Source: Paenibacillus sp. 1_12 (lineage in GTDB: Bacteria; Bacillota; Bacilli; Paenibacillales; NBRC-103111). Taken from it: DNA of 64,000 bases. Shown in pieces: positions 18,776-26,588 of the stretch. The stretch covers positions 248,001 to 312,000 of the forward strand of contig NZ_FOTE01000006.1 of the NCBI RefSeq assembly GCF_900114475.1, read 5' to 3'. Numbering within the stretch: position 1 is the stretch's first letter; each line of letters starts with the position of its first letter. The notes beneath the pieces were generated by a model that was given only the letters and a program-made list of their open reading frames with translations, ran no database searches and had not been told where the DNA came from. Position numbers and translations under genes: made by a program.

Positions 18776-20590
18776 ATGTCGTTAGACGGCCTCGTCGTCC
18801 ATAGTCTGGTGCAAGAGCTCCAAGCATGCGTGGGCGGCCGAATCAATAAAATTCATATGCCCTCGGGCAACGATATCATACTGCAGCTTCGCGCTCAGGG
18901 CAGTAACCTTAAGCTGCTGTTGTCTGCTAATCCAACCTATCCTCGTGTACATCTTACTGAGAAGTCCTATCCCAACCCGCTGGATGCGCCCATGTTCTGT
19001 ATGCTGCTCCGCAAACATTGCGAAAGCGGAATTATTGAAAGCATTACACAGCCTGGCCTGGAACGGGTCATTCACATAGGCTTGAGGCAGCGAGATGAGC
19101 TTGGTGATGTCAGCAGCAAAACGATTATCATTGAAATCATGGGACGGCACAGTAATATTATTTTACTGGATCCATCGACGGATACGATCATTGATGGAAT
19201 CCATCATGTGACGCCTGCAATCAGCAGCTACCGTATCATCATGCCTGGCAGCCGCTACACGGCACCGCCCGAGCAGCATAAGGAACAGCCTTTTGAAGTT
19301 AGCCGTGATTCTTTTATTGAATTGCTCACAGAGGCCCCGCCTCTCCAAGCCGAGCAGGAAGATCCGTTCAAAGCACCCGCTAAGCCAGCTCAGCTTTGGG
19401 AAGATCTTACATGGGAGCAGCGTCTTGTCGCTCGGTTTAGCGGCTTAAGTCCCTTGGTAGCCAAAGAAATTGTGTACCGGACTGAACCTAAGATAACCGT
19501 AGCACATACGCCTGTTGAGAACGCCTCACGTCTGTGGGAGCCGTTCTTCTCAATCATTAATCAACTCCGCTCAGGCAGTGGTTCACCTCATATTTGTGAG
19601 CAAGAGGAAACGGGCAAAGCCTATTTTTCCGTTATCAAGCTTACGCATTTGCAAGGAGAAATCCAATATTATGACACAGTTAGCCAATGTCTTGAGGCCT
19701 TTTATGGAGATAAGGCAGAACGCGATACTGTCAAGCAGCGGGTATCCGATTTACTTAAATTTCTTCAAAATGAAAGAAACAAAAACGCTAAAAAGCTGGA
19801 AAAGCTTCAGGAAACACTGAATGAGGCTCAGGACTCTGACAAATTACGTATACTTGGCGACTTACTCACAGCATCTATGCATCAGATTCAAAAAGGCACT
19901 TCCGTGATCGAAGTTATCAATTATTATGATGAAGAGCAGCGAATGATCGCTATTCCACTGGATCCCCTGCTCACTCCTTCGGAAAATGCACAGCGCTATT
20001 TTAAAAAGTATACCAAGAGCAAAAACAGTCTTATTGCCGTAAAGGAACAAATGGAGCAAACTCACGAAGAAATCCTCTATTTGGACAGCTTGCTGCAGCA
20101 GCTTGGCACGGCATCTCTCAGTGATATTAGCGAAATCCGTGATGAGCTTATTGAGCAGGGCTATATTCGCGATCGCAGTAAAAAAACACGCAAAAAGAAG
20201 CAAAACCAGCGGCCGCTGCTATCTTGCTTTACTTCAAGTGAAGGCATACCGATCTATGTCGGGAAAAATAATACGCAGAACGAATACTTAACGAACCGAC
20301 TTGCTCAGTCTGCAGATACATGGCTTCACACGAAGGATATTCCTGGCTCTCATGTTGTCATTCGCAGCCTGCAGTTCGGAGATGCAACGCTTAATGAAGC
20401 CGCCCAGCTTGCGGCCTATTTTAGCCAAGCTAAAGCTTCCAGTCAGGTGCCAGTAGATTATACGATGATCAAGCATGTCCGTAAGCCAAGCGGCGCCAAA
20501 CCGGGTTTTGTGATCTATGATCATCAGAAAACCTTGTTCATCACACCTGATGCTGATGGAATTAAGCAGCTGCCTGTGAGTATCAAGTAA
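18776..20590 (+). CDS. rqcH: Ribosome quality-control protein RqcH (NFACT / fibronectin-binding-like)
   Basis: NFACT-family protein of 604 residues that binds stalled 50S subunits and directs alanine tailing. Begins MSLDGLVVHSLVQEL; the NFACT-N region contains PMFCMLLRKHCESG and IMGRHSNIILLD. A coiled coil (about 305-440, rich in Lys/Glu/Leu) precedes the NFACT-R domain with DTWLHTKDIPGSHVVIR. I use the ATG at 18776 by family length; an ATG at 18755 is in frame. It converges on galU across a 428-nt gap filled by a repeat array. Confidence 0.94.
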   Translation: MSLDGLVVHSLVQELQACVGGRINKIHMPSGNDIILQLRAQGSNLKLLLSANPTYPRVHLTEKSYPNPLDAPMFCMLLRKHCESGIIESITQPGLERVIHIGLRQRDELGDVSSKTIIIEIMGRHSNIILLDPSTDTIIDGIHHVTPAISSYRIIMPGSRYTAPPEQHKEQPFEVSRDSFIELLTEAPPLQAEQEDPFKAPAKPAQLWEDLTWEQRLVARFSGLSPLVAKEIVYRTEPKITVAHTPVENASRLWEPFFSIINQLRSGSGSPHICEQEETGKAYFSVIKLTHLQGEIQYYDTVSQCLEAFYGDKAERDTVKQRVSDLLKFLQNERNKNAKKLEKLQETLNEAQDSDKLRILGDLLTASMHQIQKGTSVIEVINYYDEEQRMIAIPLDPLLTPSENAQRYFKKYTKSKNSLIAVKEQMEQTHEEILYLDSLLQQLGTASLSDISEIRDELIEQGYIRDRSKKTRKKKQNQRPLLSCFTSSEGIPIYVGKNNTQNEYLTNRLAQSADTWLHTKDIPGSHVVIRSLQFGDATLNEAAQLAAYFSQAKASSQVPVDYTMIKHVRKPSGAKPGFVIYDHQKTLFITPDADGIKQLPVSIK

Positions 20591-20595
20591 CAGTT

Positions 20596-20655
20596 TTGGC
20601 GTACCCTCCCAAACCCTCCCTATAGGGAGGGCCCCAAAGGGCGTTGCCCTCTGGA
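20596..20655. repeat. GC-rich palindromic element at the head of the repeat array
   Basis: Right after rqcH there are two nested inverted repeats: CCCTCCC-TA-TAGGGAGGG-like arms at about 20617-20633, then GGGCCCCAAAGGGC followed by GCCCTCTGG. It can fold as strong hairpins on either strand and may terminate both convergent genes, although no clear T-run follows. In my experience similar motifs recur between Paenibacillus genes; this was not searched. Confidence 0.55.
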
Positions 20656-20680
20656 CTCCCTCACCGTGTGCGGATATTTT

Positions 20681-21002
20681 GTGTTCTCGGGGCGCTTTCG
20701 TCCCTACGGGACACGCTTGGCAGAGGGTCCTTGGGATGGTGCGGTTTTTTGGTGTTCTCGGGACGCTTTCGTCCCTGCGGGACACGCTTGGTTGTGATGC
20801 TGGGGTTGAGTACGGTTTTTGGGTGGGCTTGAGACGCATCGTCCCTACGGGACTCGCTTGGCTGTGGAGCTGGGATGGATGCGTTTTTTGTGCTTGAAAC
20901 GCATCGTCCCTGCGGGACTCGCTTGGATGTGGGGCTGGGACAGATGCGTTTTTTTGTGCTTGAAACGCATCATCCCTGAGGAACACGCTTGGTTGTTCGT
21001 AC
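20681..21002. repeat. Five-unit tandem repeat array with internal palindromes
   Basis: A unit of 65-71 bp occurs five times in a row. The core CGTCCCT(A/G)CGGGAC starts at 20699, 20770, 20840 and 20905, with a decayed copy (ATCCCTGAGGAAC) at 20971; spacings are 71, 70, 65 and 66. Each core folds as GTCCC/GGGAC, is followed by a shared (T/A)CGCTTGG, then a G-rich stretch and a run of 5-7 T. Units 3-5 share GCTTGAAACGCATC-like starts; units 1-2 share GTGTTCTCGG. There is no unique spacer or cas gene. A 247-codon minus-strand reading frame across it reflects the repeat and not a gene. Confidence 0.85.
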
Positions 21003-21018
21003 AGGCTTTTGTACTGTA

Positions 21019-21897
21019 TTAAGAGTGCCAACCGCTTGTTAGTTTTTGTAAATATGCTTTTAAGGCGTCCTGAAGGTCTTCGCGCTGAAGAGCGATTTCG
21101 ATAGTGGCTTCAAGATATCCCAGCTTATCGCCGACATCATAACGTCTACCTTGCACCGGGCATATGACCATTGGGTTTTGGCCGTTCAAAATGCGCAGTG
21201 CATCCGTCAGCTGAATTTCACCGTTTCTGCCAGGCTCACAATTTTCCAGGATGCTAAAAATCTCCGGTTGAATGATATATCTGCCGATGACTGCCAAATT
21301 CGATGGAGCATGGCCAAGGTCCGGTTTTTCTATCAAATCCTCGATATACCGGTAATAAGGGTGTACTACTGGGGAAGGAGAGACAATTCCATACTTGTCC
21401 ACATCCTCCCACGGCACCTCGGATACAGCAATGATCGATGTTTCCGTATGCTCATACAGCTCAATCATTTGCTGCAAAAACGGCGGCTCCGCTTGGATAA
21501 TGTCATCGCCCAAAAGCACAGCAAACGGTTCGTTGCCGATAAATTTCCGTGCGCATAATACGGCATGTCCTAGGCCCAAAGGCTGCTTTTGGCGAATATA
21601 GTGAACATCCGCAAGGTTCGACACATCCTGCACGAGCTTCAACAGCTCAAGATTCCCTTTTTCCTCAAGCATCATTTCCAGCTCAAATGATTTGTCAAAA
21701 TGGTCCTCGATCGCTCTTTTATTACGACCCGTAACAATCATAATATCTTCAATACCTGAGGCAATCGCTTCTTCAACAATATATTGAATCGCCGGTTTGT
21801 CGACAATCGGCAGCATTTCTTTGGGTTGGGCTTTGGTAGCAGGTAGAAAACGGGTTCCCAAACCTGCGGCTGGTATAATGGCTTTACGTATTTTCAT
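21019..21897 (-). CDS. galU: UTP-glucose-1-phosphate uridylyltransferase
   Basis: Makes UDP-glucose for glycolipid, teichoic acid and polysaccharide synthesis; 292 residues. N-terminal nucleotide-binding motif PAAGLGTRFLPATKAQPKEMLP, then KPAIQYIVEEA, LLGDDII and the substrate Lys/Glu segments typical of GalU/GtaB. The ATG at 21897 follows a perfect AGGAGG. It lies 35 nt after the PHP gene, probably in one transcript. Confidence 0.97.
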   Translation of the reverse strand: MKIRKAIIPAAGLGTRFLPATKAQPKEMLPIVDKPAIQYIVEEAIASGIEDIMIVTGRNKRAIEDHFDKSFELEMMLEEKGNLELLKLVQDVSNLADVHYIRQKQPLGLGHAVLCARKFIGNEPFAVLLGDDIIQAEPPFLQQMIELYEHTETSIIAVSEVPWEDVDKYGIVSPSPVVHPYYRYIEDLIEKPDLGHAPSNLAVIGRYIIQPEIFSILENCEPGRNGEIQLTDALRILNGQNPMVICPVQGRRYDVGDKLGYLEATIEIALQREDLQDALKAYLQKLTSGWHS

Positions 21898-21932
21898 AAT
21901 AGTCCTCCTGAACTTCTACCTTGCAGCTTTCA

Positions 21933-22778
21933 TCACAATGACCGCTTAGCTTCAAAAAGCTGTTGGACAACGGAAATATCGGTTTTTCTTGAACCTATAG
22001 GTGAATGGAAGACAATTCCACCCCGTTCACCATGAAAATCCGAACCCGCCGTAACAATCAGCCCATATTGATTGGCTATCGACAAATAATGCTGCTCCTG
22101 CTGGGTCGTATGATCTGCATGATATACTTCAAGGCCCGCTAAACCGCTTTCGACGAGCTCGCCGATTAATTGATCCTGTCCATATAAACCGGGATGTGCA
22201 AGCACTGGGACACCTTCTGCATCTTGGATCCACTGGATGGCTGTTGCTGGCTCAATACGCGGCGGATTGAAATAAGCGGCTCCATCTTTTCCGAGATATC
22301 GGTCAAATGCCTCCGCAATGGAGGTGACATGTCCCTTGCGCAGCAAGGCATCGGCGATATGCGGCCTACCAAGTGTTTCATCGACTTTTTTCGATACTTG
22401 CAGAGAAGCTCGCACTTCCTCCATCGTCAGTGGAACGCCCAACTCATTTAGCTTCTCAAGAATCATCTCGTTCCGCCTGTCCCGAACGTGCCTCAGATTC
22501 GCCAATCGCTCCAAAAACAGTTCGTTTTCGTAATCAATCCAATAACCCAGAACATGAATATCTTCCCCGGCAGCAACGGTGCTGATCTCCACACCAGGGA
22601 CGACTTGGATTCCATATTGCTCACCAGCGGCTAACGCTTCTTGTAAACCGGCTACCGTATCATGATCGGTTATTGCAATAGCTCCAAGGCCCGCCGCTAC
22701 AGCAAGCCGTACATTTTCAGCTGGCGACTGCATTCCATCGGAGGCCAGAGTATGACTGTGCAAATCTGCGTATACCAT
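21933..22778 (-). CDS. PHP-domain phosphoesterase (YciV/RNase AM-like)
   Basis: PHP metal-dependent phosphoesterase of 281 residues. The four metal-binding motifs are DLHSHTLASDG, ITDHDTV, PGVEIS with later LAHPG, and GSDFHG. Relatives act as 3',5'-nucleoside bisphosphate phosphatases or 5'-3' exonucleases on short RNA; which substrate applies here cannot be read from sequence. The ATG at 22778 follows AGAGGG. Upstream of galU by 35 nt. Confidence 0.88.
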   Translation of the reverse strand: MVYADLHSHTLASDGMQSPAENVRLAVAAGLGAIAITDHDTVAGLQEALAAGEQYGIQVVPGVEISTVAAGEDIHVLGYWIDYENELFLERLANLRHVRDRRNEMILEKLNELGVPLTMEEVRASLQVSKKVDETLGRPHIADALLRKGHVTSIAEAFDRYLGKDGAAYFNPPRIEPATAIQWIQDAEGVPVLAHPGLYGQDQLIGELVESGLAGLEVYHADHTTQQEQHYLSIANQYGLIVTAGSDFHGERGGIVFHSPIGSRKTDISVVQQLFEAKRSL

Positions 22779-22876
22779 GTAAACCCTCTTTTCCTAATTT
22801 CGATTCTGATTTTTGCATCCAAAAACCCTGGTAATCGAGAATATCTCATACCGTAATGCTTCTTCAATAACTTCTT

Positions 22877-23788
22877 CTAAAGCCATTGACTCAAATCCCG
22901 TTCACGCAAAAAAGTCAAGAAGGTAACTGCTGAAATTGGTAAAATTGTCGAGTTCAAGTAAATCGCGTGAAAACTGCGTGTAAAGCATACGCCTTCAATT
23001 TTCTTCACGACCAGCACACCCAGTGCCGCCTCATGCTTGAGTGAGGATTGGGACAATATGGAGATACCCAAGCCAGCTTCAACAGCCGATTTAACAGCCC
23101 CCGTACTACCAAGCTCCATAACAATTTTCATATCGCCCGGATCACAGCCTGCACGTGCAAGCTCTTCTTCCATGACCGTTCTCGTTCCCGACCCCTGCTC
23201 TCTTAATATAAAGGGATACTTCAGCATCTCTTCCAGCGTAACAATCGGCGAATCCGCTAAAGGATGATCCTTCGAAACAATCAGCATCAATTCATCATTC
23301 ATCACAGCTTCTATATGCACATCGGGATGGTGGACTTCTGCTTCCACAATACCAAAATTCAGCTGGTGGTTGAGCACTTCTTCGAGAATTTGCCTCGTAT
23401 TGATAACCTTCATACTGATCGAGATGTTTGGATATTCCTTTCCGAAAGGTCCAAGCAGACGAGGCAAAATATATTCCCCAACCGTCATACTTGCTCCCAG
23501 ATGAAGTCTTCCCTCCAGCATATGCGTAAATTTGGACATGCTGATGTCTGTTTCTTTTATTAAATCAATACTCCGCTTGGCAAAGGGTATCAAGGTTCTG
23601 CCCGCATCTGAGAGTTCAATTTTTTTTGTTGAACGATGAAACAGCTTCGTACCAAAATAATCCTCTAACGACTGCACCTGCATCGTAACAGCAGGCTGGG
23701 TCATGTGAAGGGCTTGTGCCGCATAAGAGAAACTGCCTTTCTCTGCGACCGTATAGAAAATATGAAGTTGATGAAAATTAAGTGCCAT
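22877..23788 (-). CDS. LysR-family transcriptional regulator
   Basis: Regulator of 303 residues with an N-terminal winged helix-turn-helix (FHQLHIFYTVAEKGSFSYAAQALHMTQPAVTMQ) and a periplasmic-binding-like effector domain. The helix-turn-helix and the effector region resemble the CysL/selenium-associated subgroup, but the effector is not readable. The frame is open to 23875; I chose the ATG at 23788 because GGAGGTACACAGATC precedes it and the family starts there. It has no divergently transcribed partner, so its target is not obvious. Confidence 0.88.
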   Translation of the reverse strand: MALNFHQLHIFYTVAEKGSFSYAAQALHMTQPAVTMQVQSLEDYFGTKLFHRSTKKIELSDAGRTLIPFAKRSIDLIKETDISMSKFTHMLEGRLHLGASMTVGEYILPRLLGPFGKEYPNISISMKVINTRQILEEVLNHQLNFGIVEAEVHHPDVHIEAVMNDELMLIVSKDHPLADSPIVTLEEMLKYPFILREQGSGTRTVMEEELARAGCDPGDMKIVMELGSTGAVKSAVEAGLGISILSQSSLKHEAALGVLVVKKIEGVCFTRSFHAIYLNSTILPISAVTFLTFLRERDLSQWL

Positions 23789-23838
23789 GATCTGTGTACC
23801 TCCAACATGCATTGTAAACCTATTATAGCAAATAAAAA

Positions 23839-23870
23839 AAGAGCATGCTGCATCCTTGCAGAATACTCTT
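23839..23870 (-). terminator. Terminator after the 23883 gene
   Basis: Minus-strand stem of about 14 bp with two mismatches (arms 23857-23870 and 23839-23852), tetraloop, then seven T (TTTTTTTATT). It separates the orphan gene from the LysR gene. Confidence 0.85.
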
Positions 23871-23882
23871 AGCAAATATGAA

Positions 23883-24317
23883 TTATCGACGTTTCCGACT
23901 GTTTTTGATCAACGTCATCCGTCGCGAATGCCGCAGCCATGAGTAATAGGATTTCAAATCTCTGAGCTCAATCGTTTCGGACATGCGTCCAAGAAAAGTT
24001 ACGACGACCATACGATGCAGCTTCGGAACGGAGCTTATAGGATTTTCCATTTCTGTGAATTCGGCGATCAACACCAAATCATCGTCCACAAGATACGCAT
24101 CTTCGCCATTTTTGTAGTAAGACTTGATATGACCCTCTTTCAGTCGATCCCACAGGAAAGCGCAAATATCCTCAAAGCCCGTTTTTTCATGCTCGACACG
24201 GTCATTCCAACGGATTTGGGCATGATTCGTGATTACGATATCCGTTATGTTTTTGTTACCTAATGAAACAAAAATCGGTTCACAACCATTTGATCGTTCT
24301 ATCGTTCTATCCCTCAT
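23883..24317 (-). CDS. Uncharacterised protein with a HARxRWxxR-like N-terminal segment
   Basis: I do not recognise this 144-residue protein. It has its own promoter (24382-24410) and terminator (23839-23870), so it is a single-gene unit. After a 25-residue lead comes ITNHAQIRWNDRV, which is reminiscent of the small DUF4258/RelE-like fold families that start with HAxxRxxER, then KNGEDAYLVDDDLVLIAEF and MVVVTFLGRMSETIELRDL, an alternating beta pattern. The tail is very basic (RRMTLIKNSRKRR). No antitoxin partner is adjacent. A small nucleic-acid-binding or RNase-like role is speculation. Confidence 0.75.
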   Translation of the reverse strand: MRDRTIERSNGCEPIFVSLGNKNITDIVITNHAQIRWNDRVEHEKTGFEDICAFLWDRLKEGHIKSYYKNGEDAYLVDDDLVLIAEFTEMENPISSVPKLHRMVVVTFLGRMSETIELRDLKSYYSWLRHSRRMTLIKNSRKRR

Positions 24318-24381
24318 AAATCACAACCCCCCACCTATGAAATTAGTACTTGAAACCTATGTACAAGGAGTATATATTTCC

Positions 24382-24410
24382 ATATTACCTTAATTGAAAA
24401 CGATTGCCAA
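24382..24410 (-). promoter_or_regulatory. SigA-type promoter for the 23883 gene
   Basis: Minus strand: -35 TTGGCA (24410-24405), 17-nt spacer, -10 TAATAT (24387-24382). The leader to the ATG at 24317 is about 58 nt. Good match in sequence and spacing. Confidence 0.7.
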
Positions 24411-24451
24411 ATTAATTATTCTTTAGTTAATCCTTGTAAACTTGATACTTT

Positions 24452-24568
24452 ATAAGAAAAGCTTCTTATCAAATCCTACTCGACGAAGGTACATTCGTGT
24501 TGTATCGGTAGCCTTTCTTAAAATATCAGAATGTTCAGCTTCGCTGAAAACTTATAAATTCTGATATT
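24452..24568. other. Hairpin-rich gap between the orphan gene and ylbG
   Basis: The 343-nt gap 24318-24660 holds no gene. It carries, in order: a 7-bp perfect hairpin ATAAGAA/TTCTTAT (24452-24469); a 5-bp hairpin ACGAA/TTCGT (24483-24498); and a nested structure with perfect 11-bp outer arms AATATCAGAAT/ATTCTGATATT (24522-24532 and 24558-24568) enclosing TTCAGC/GCTGAA (24534-24548). The ylbG terminator follows at 24576-24602. Confidence 0.6.
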
Positions 24569-24569
24569 A

Positions 24570-24602
24570 TAACAAAAAAAGCCTCTGGTATCAGAAGCTT
24601 TC
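24570..24602 (-). terminator. Terminator after ylbG
   Basis: Minus strand: AAAGCTTCTG / CAGAGGCTTT stem with a four-base loop, followed by TTTTTTTGTT. About 58 nt downstream of the ylbG stop. Confidence 0.8.
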
Positions 24603-24660
24603 CTTCTAAAGTGTATATAATGAACTAAATTATCCAATTATAGAAACACATTCTATACGC

Positions 24661-24927
24661 TCACAACGTATATAAGCTTGATTTATCAGCCCCGTTGTTA
24701 CTATACTCGGTTTGAATTTCATTGCGGTAGGAACGTTCGACTTTTTTGACAAAAGCCAACTTTTGCAGCTGCTTCATCGTTTCCTCCAGCTTACTTGCAT
24801 GGACATACATGGCTGCATAGTGTAATCTTTTAGAAATAAAATGCACACTTCCATAACGCTCCAAATGCTTATTCGCTGCTTTGAGGTCTGTCACCCAAAC
24901 AATAAGACCGCTTCGATCGGTTAACAT
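24661..24927 (-). CDS. ylbG: YlbG family protein (DUF2129)
   Basis: Small cytoplasmic protein of 88 residues, family of unknown function. The pattern GLIVWVTDLKAANKHLERYG, HFISKRLHYAAMYV and KLAFVKKVERSYR matches Bacillus YlbG along its length. The ATG at 24927 has GAAGG 8 nt upstream; an ATG two codons earlier (24933) is possible but too close to it. In Bacillus it lies next to ylbF (ricF); here an inverted asparaginase gene separates them. Confidence 0.85.
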   Translation of the reverse strand: MLTDRSGLIVWVTDLKAANKHLERYGSVHFISKRLHYAAMYVHASKLEETMKQLQKLAFVKKVERSYRNEIQTEYSNNGADKSSLYTL

Positions 24928-24973
24928 CAGCATTACCTTCTTTCTATAGAGTCAAATGAAAGGATGATTGACT

Positions 24974-25993
24974 TTGGACAACGGAGAAATGATTATTCAC
25001 ATATTGCGCGGAGCTCTTACAGAAAGCCGGCACATCGCTCATGTCGCTGTAATGGATATAAACCGCAAGCTGATCGCCTCCGCGGGAGATTCTTGTTATT
25101 ATACGTTTGCACGTTCTACTGCCAAACTGCTCCAAGCTATTCCGCTGCTGGAGGCTGGTGGTGCTGAGCGCTTACATCTTGATGATAAACAAATCGCCTT
25201 GTTATGTGCTTCCCACAATGGCGAAGACGATCATGCCAGAATGGTTAATCATACTTTGCATCAGCTAGAACTTGATGAATCTGCATTGTGCTGCGGAGTT
25301 CACGAACCGTTTCATGAACCTACAGCAGAACGTTTAAAGCAATCTAACCAACCCATCTCTCCACTACGCAACAATTGCTCTGGAAAGCACACTGGCATGC
25401 TGGCATTAGCTCAAATACTTGAAGTGTCCACGCAATCCTATATAGAGATCACTCATCCCGTTCAGCAGCGTATGCTGCATATCATAGCGGACATGAGCAA
25501 TATTTCGAGTGAGCAGATTACACTTGGTACAGACGGCTGTGGCGTCCCTGTATTTGCTATGCCTCTTGAGGCATTGGCATATGCTTATGCACAGCTCGGG
25601 AACCCTATAAATCTAAGTCCCTCCCGTGCAGAAGCCTGCAACCGTATCATCGGGGCCATATCCAGAGAACCCTATTATCTCGCGGGAAGTGATCGATTCG
25701 ATACCCGACTGATCGAGGTAACTAAAGGACGTATCATCGGAAAAATGGGCGCAGAGGGCATATTCGCCCTCTGCATACCCGAGAAGAGCTGGGGAATTGC
25801 GCTTAAAATTGAAGATGGTGCCAAACGCGCACTATATCCAGCTGTCATGGAAACATTAATTCAATTAAAACTGCTTCAGGAACAAGAAATCGAAGCTTTA
25901 CGTTCATTTCATCAACCCGATATCAGAAACTGTCACGATCAAATCGTAGGCAGCATCCAGCCGAATGCAATGCTGAAATGGCATTTTGATTAG
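24974..25993 (+). CDS. Asparaginase of the Rhizobium etli type II family (PF06089-like)
   Basis: Protein of about 339 residues hydrolysing L-asparagine by analogy with the R. etli AII family, which is unrelated to the E. coli AnsA/AnsB fold. Family motifs: RSTAKLLQ with the N-terminal Ser/Lys pair, CASHNGEDDH, NNCSGKHTGML and GTDGCGVP. No ATG suits; TTG at 24974 lies 9 nt after AAAGGA, while TTG at 24968 and ATG at 24989 are alternatives. It is divergent from ylbG with a gap of about 45 nt and convergent with ricF. Base use looks like its neighbours, so transfer is not evident. Confidence 0.88.
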   Translation: MDNGEMIIHILRGALTESRHIAHVAVMDINRKLIASAGDSCYYTFARSTAKLLQAIPLLEAGGAERLHLDDKQIALLCASHNGEDDHARMVNHTLHQLELDESALCCGVHEPFHEPTAERLKQSNQPISPLRNNCSGKHTGMLALAQILEVSTQSYIEITHPVQQRMLHIIADMSNISSEQITLGTDGCGVPVFAMPLEALAYAYAQLGNPINLSPSRAEACNRIIGAISREPYYLAGSDRFDTRLIEVTKGRIIGKMGAEGIFALCIPEKSWGIALKIEDGAKRALYPAVMETLIQLKLLQEQEIEALRSFHQPDIRNCHDQIVGSIQPNAMLKWHFD

Positions 25994-26049
25994 GCTGTCA
26001 GTCCGAAATCATAAGTAGAGCAACCCTACTTCTTAAAACCACCTATTGG

Positions 26050-26511
26050 TTAGCTGCAGCCACCGCTGCAGCTTCCTCCTGTAGAGCAGCTGCCTGTTGA
26101 ACAACTACCGCCGCTTGCAAGCGGGTCATTACTCGGTACTTTAATTGTATCCGATACACTATGTGCTATCGTTTGGGATACGGAATACAATAAATTATCG
26201 AGCTTCTCCTCAGCAAGCTTAAACCTTCTCACTGATTCCAGGCTGTCCAATTGATTCTGAATCTCCTGCACCTGTCCCAACGCGGCATGATAATCAGGGT
26301 GAAAATGCCCAAATCTCTGGCATTCCTCGAACAGCTCTTTCTTTTTGTCAAATTGGCGTACCAATCCGCTTACCTCTGTATCCTGATCTATCCGCTGCTT
26401 CCAATATAGAAACTCCGCCGTTTCAGCGGAACTTTTAATCATATCCCCCAAATCATACGCCTGCATGAGAATAGCAGACATGTCCAAGGTTTGCGCTTCT
26501 GTTACTGCCAT
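26050..26511 (-). CDS. ricF: RicF (YlbF), RicAFT complex subunit with Cys-rich tail
   Basis: YlbF/YmcA-family helical protein of 153 residues. In Bacillus, RicA, RicF and RicT form a complex that binds [4Fe-4S] clusters and works with RNase Y in mRNA maturation, competence and sporulation. The helical core runs about 10-120, and the last 22 residues are almost only Gly, Ser, Thr and Cys with five cysteines (GGSCSTGSCSTGGSCSGGC), fitting cluster ligation. The ATG at 26511 follows AGGTGCGATT. RicA and RicT genes are not in this window. Confidence 0.88.
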   Translation of the reverse strand: MAVTEAQTLDMSAILMQAYDLGDMIKSSAETAEFLYWKQRIDQDTEVSGLVRQFDKKKELFEECQRFGHFHPDYHAALGQVQEIQNQLDSLESVRRFKLAEEKLDNLLYSVSQTIAHSVSDTIKVPSNDPLASGGSCSTGSCSTGGSCSGGCS

Positions 26512-26588
26512 AATCGCACCTGCCTTATCGAATGTTTATGATTGTTGTATTCTCTCCTATCATAACACACAAAAGGCCCTTATGCAGA

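Noticed and set aside
20681-21002. CRISPR-like look of the 65-71 bp array
   Set aside because: The whole unit repeats, there are no unique equal-length spacers, and no cas gene is in the window.
20288-21031. Open frame of 247 codons on the minus strand with repeated RRDDAFQAQ-like sequence
   Set aside because: It runs antisense through the end of rqcH and the whole repeat array; its repeats are the DNA repeats read through, and it lacks a believable binding site or domain.
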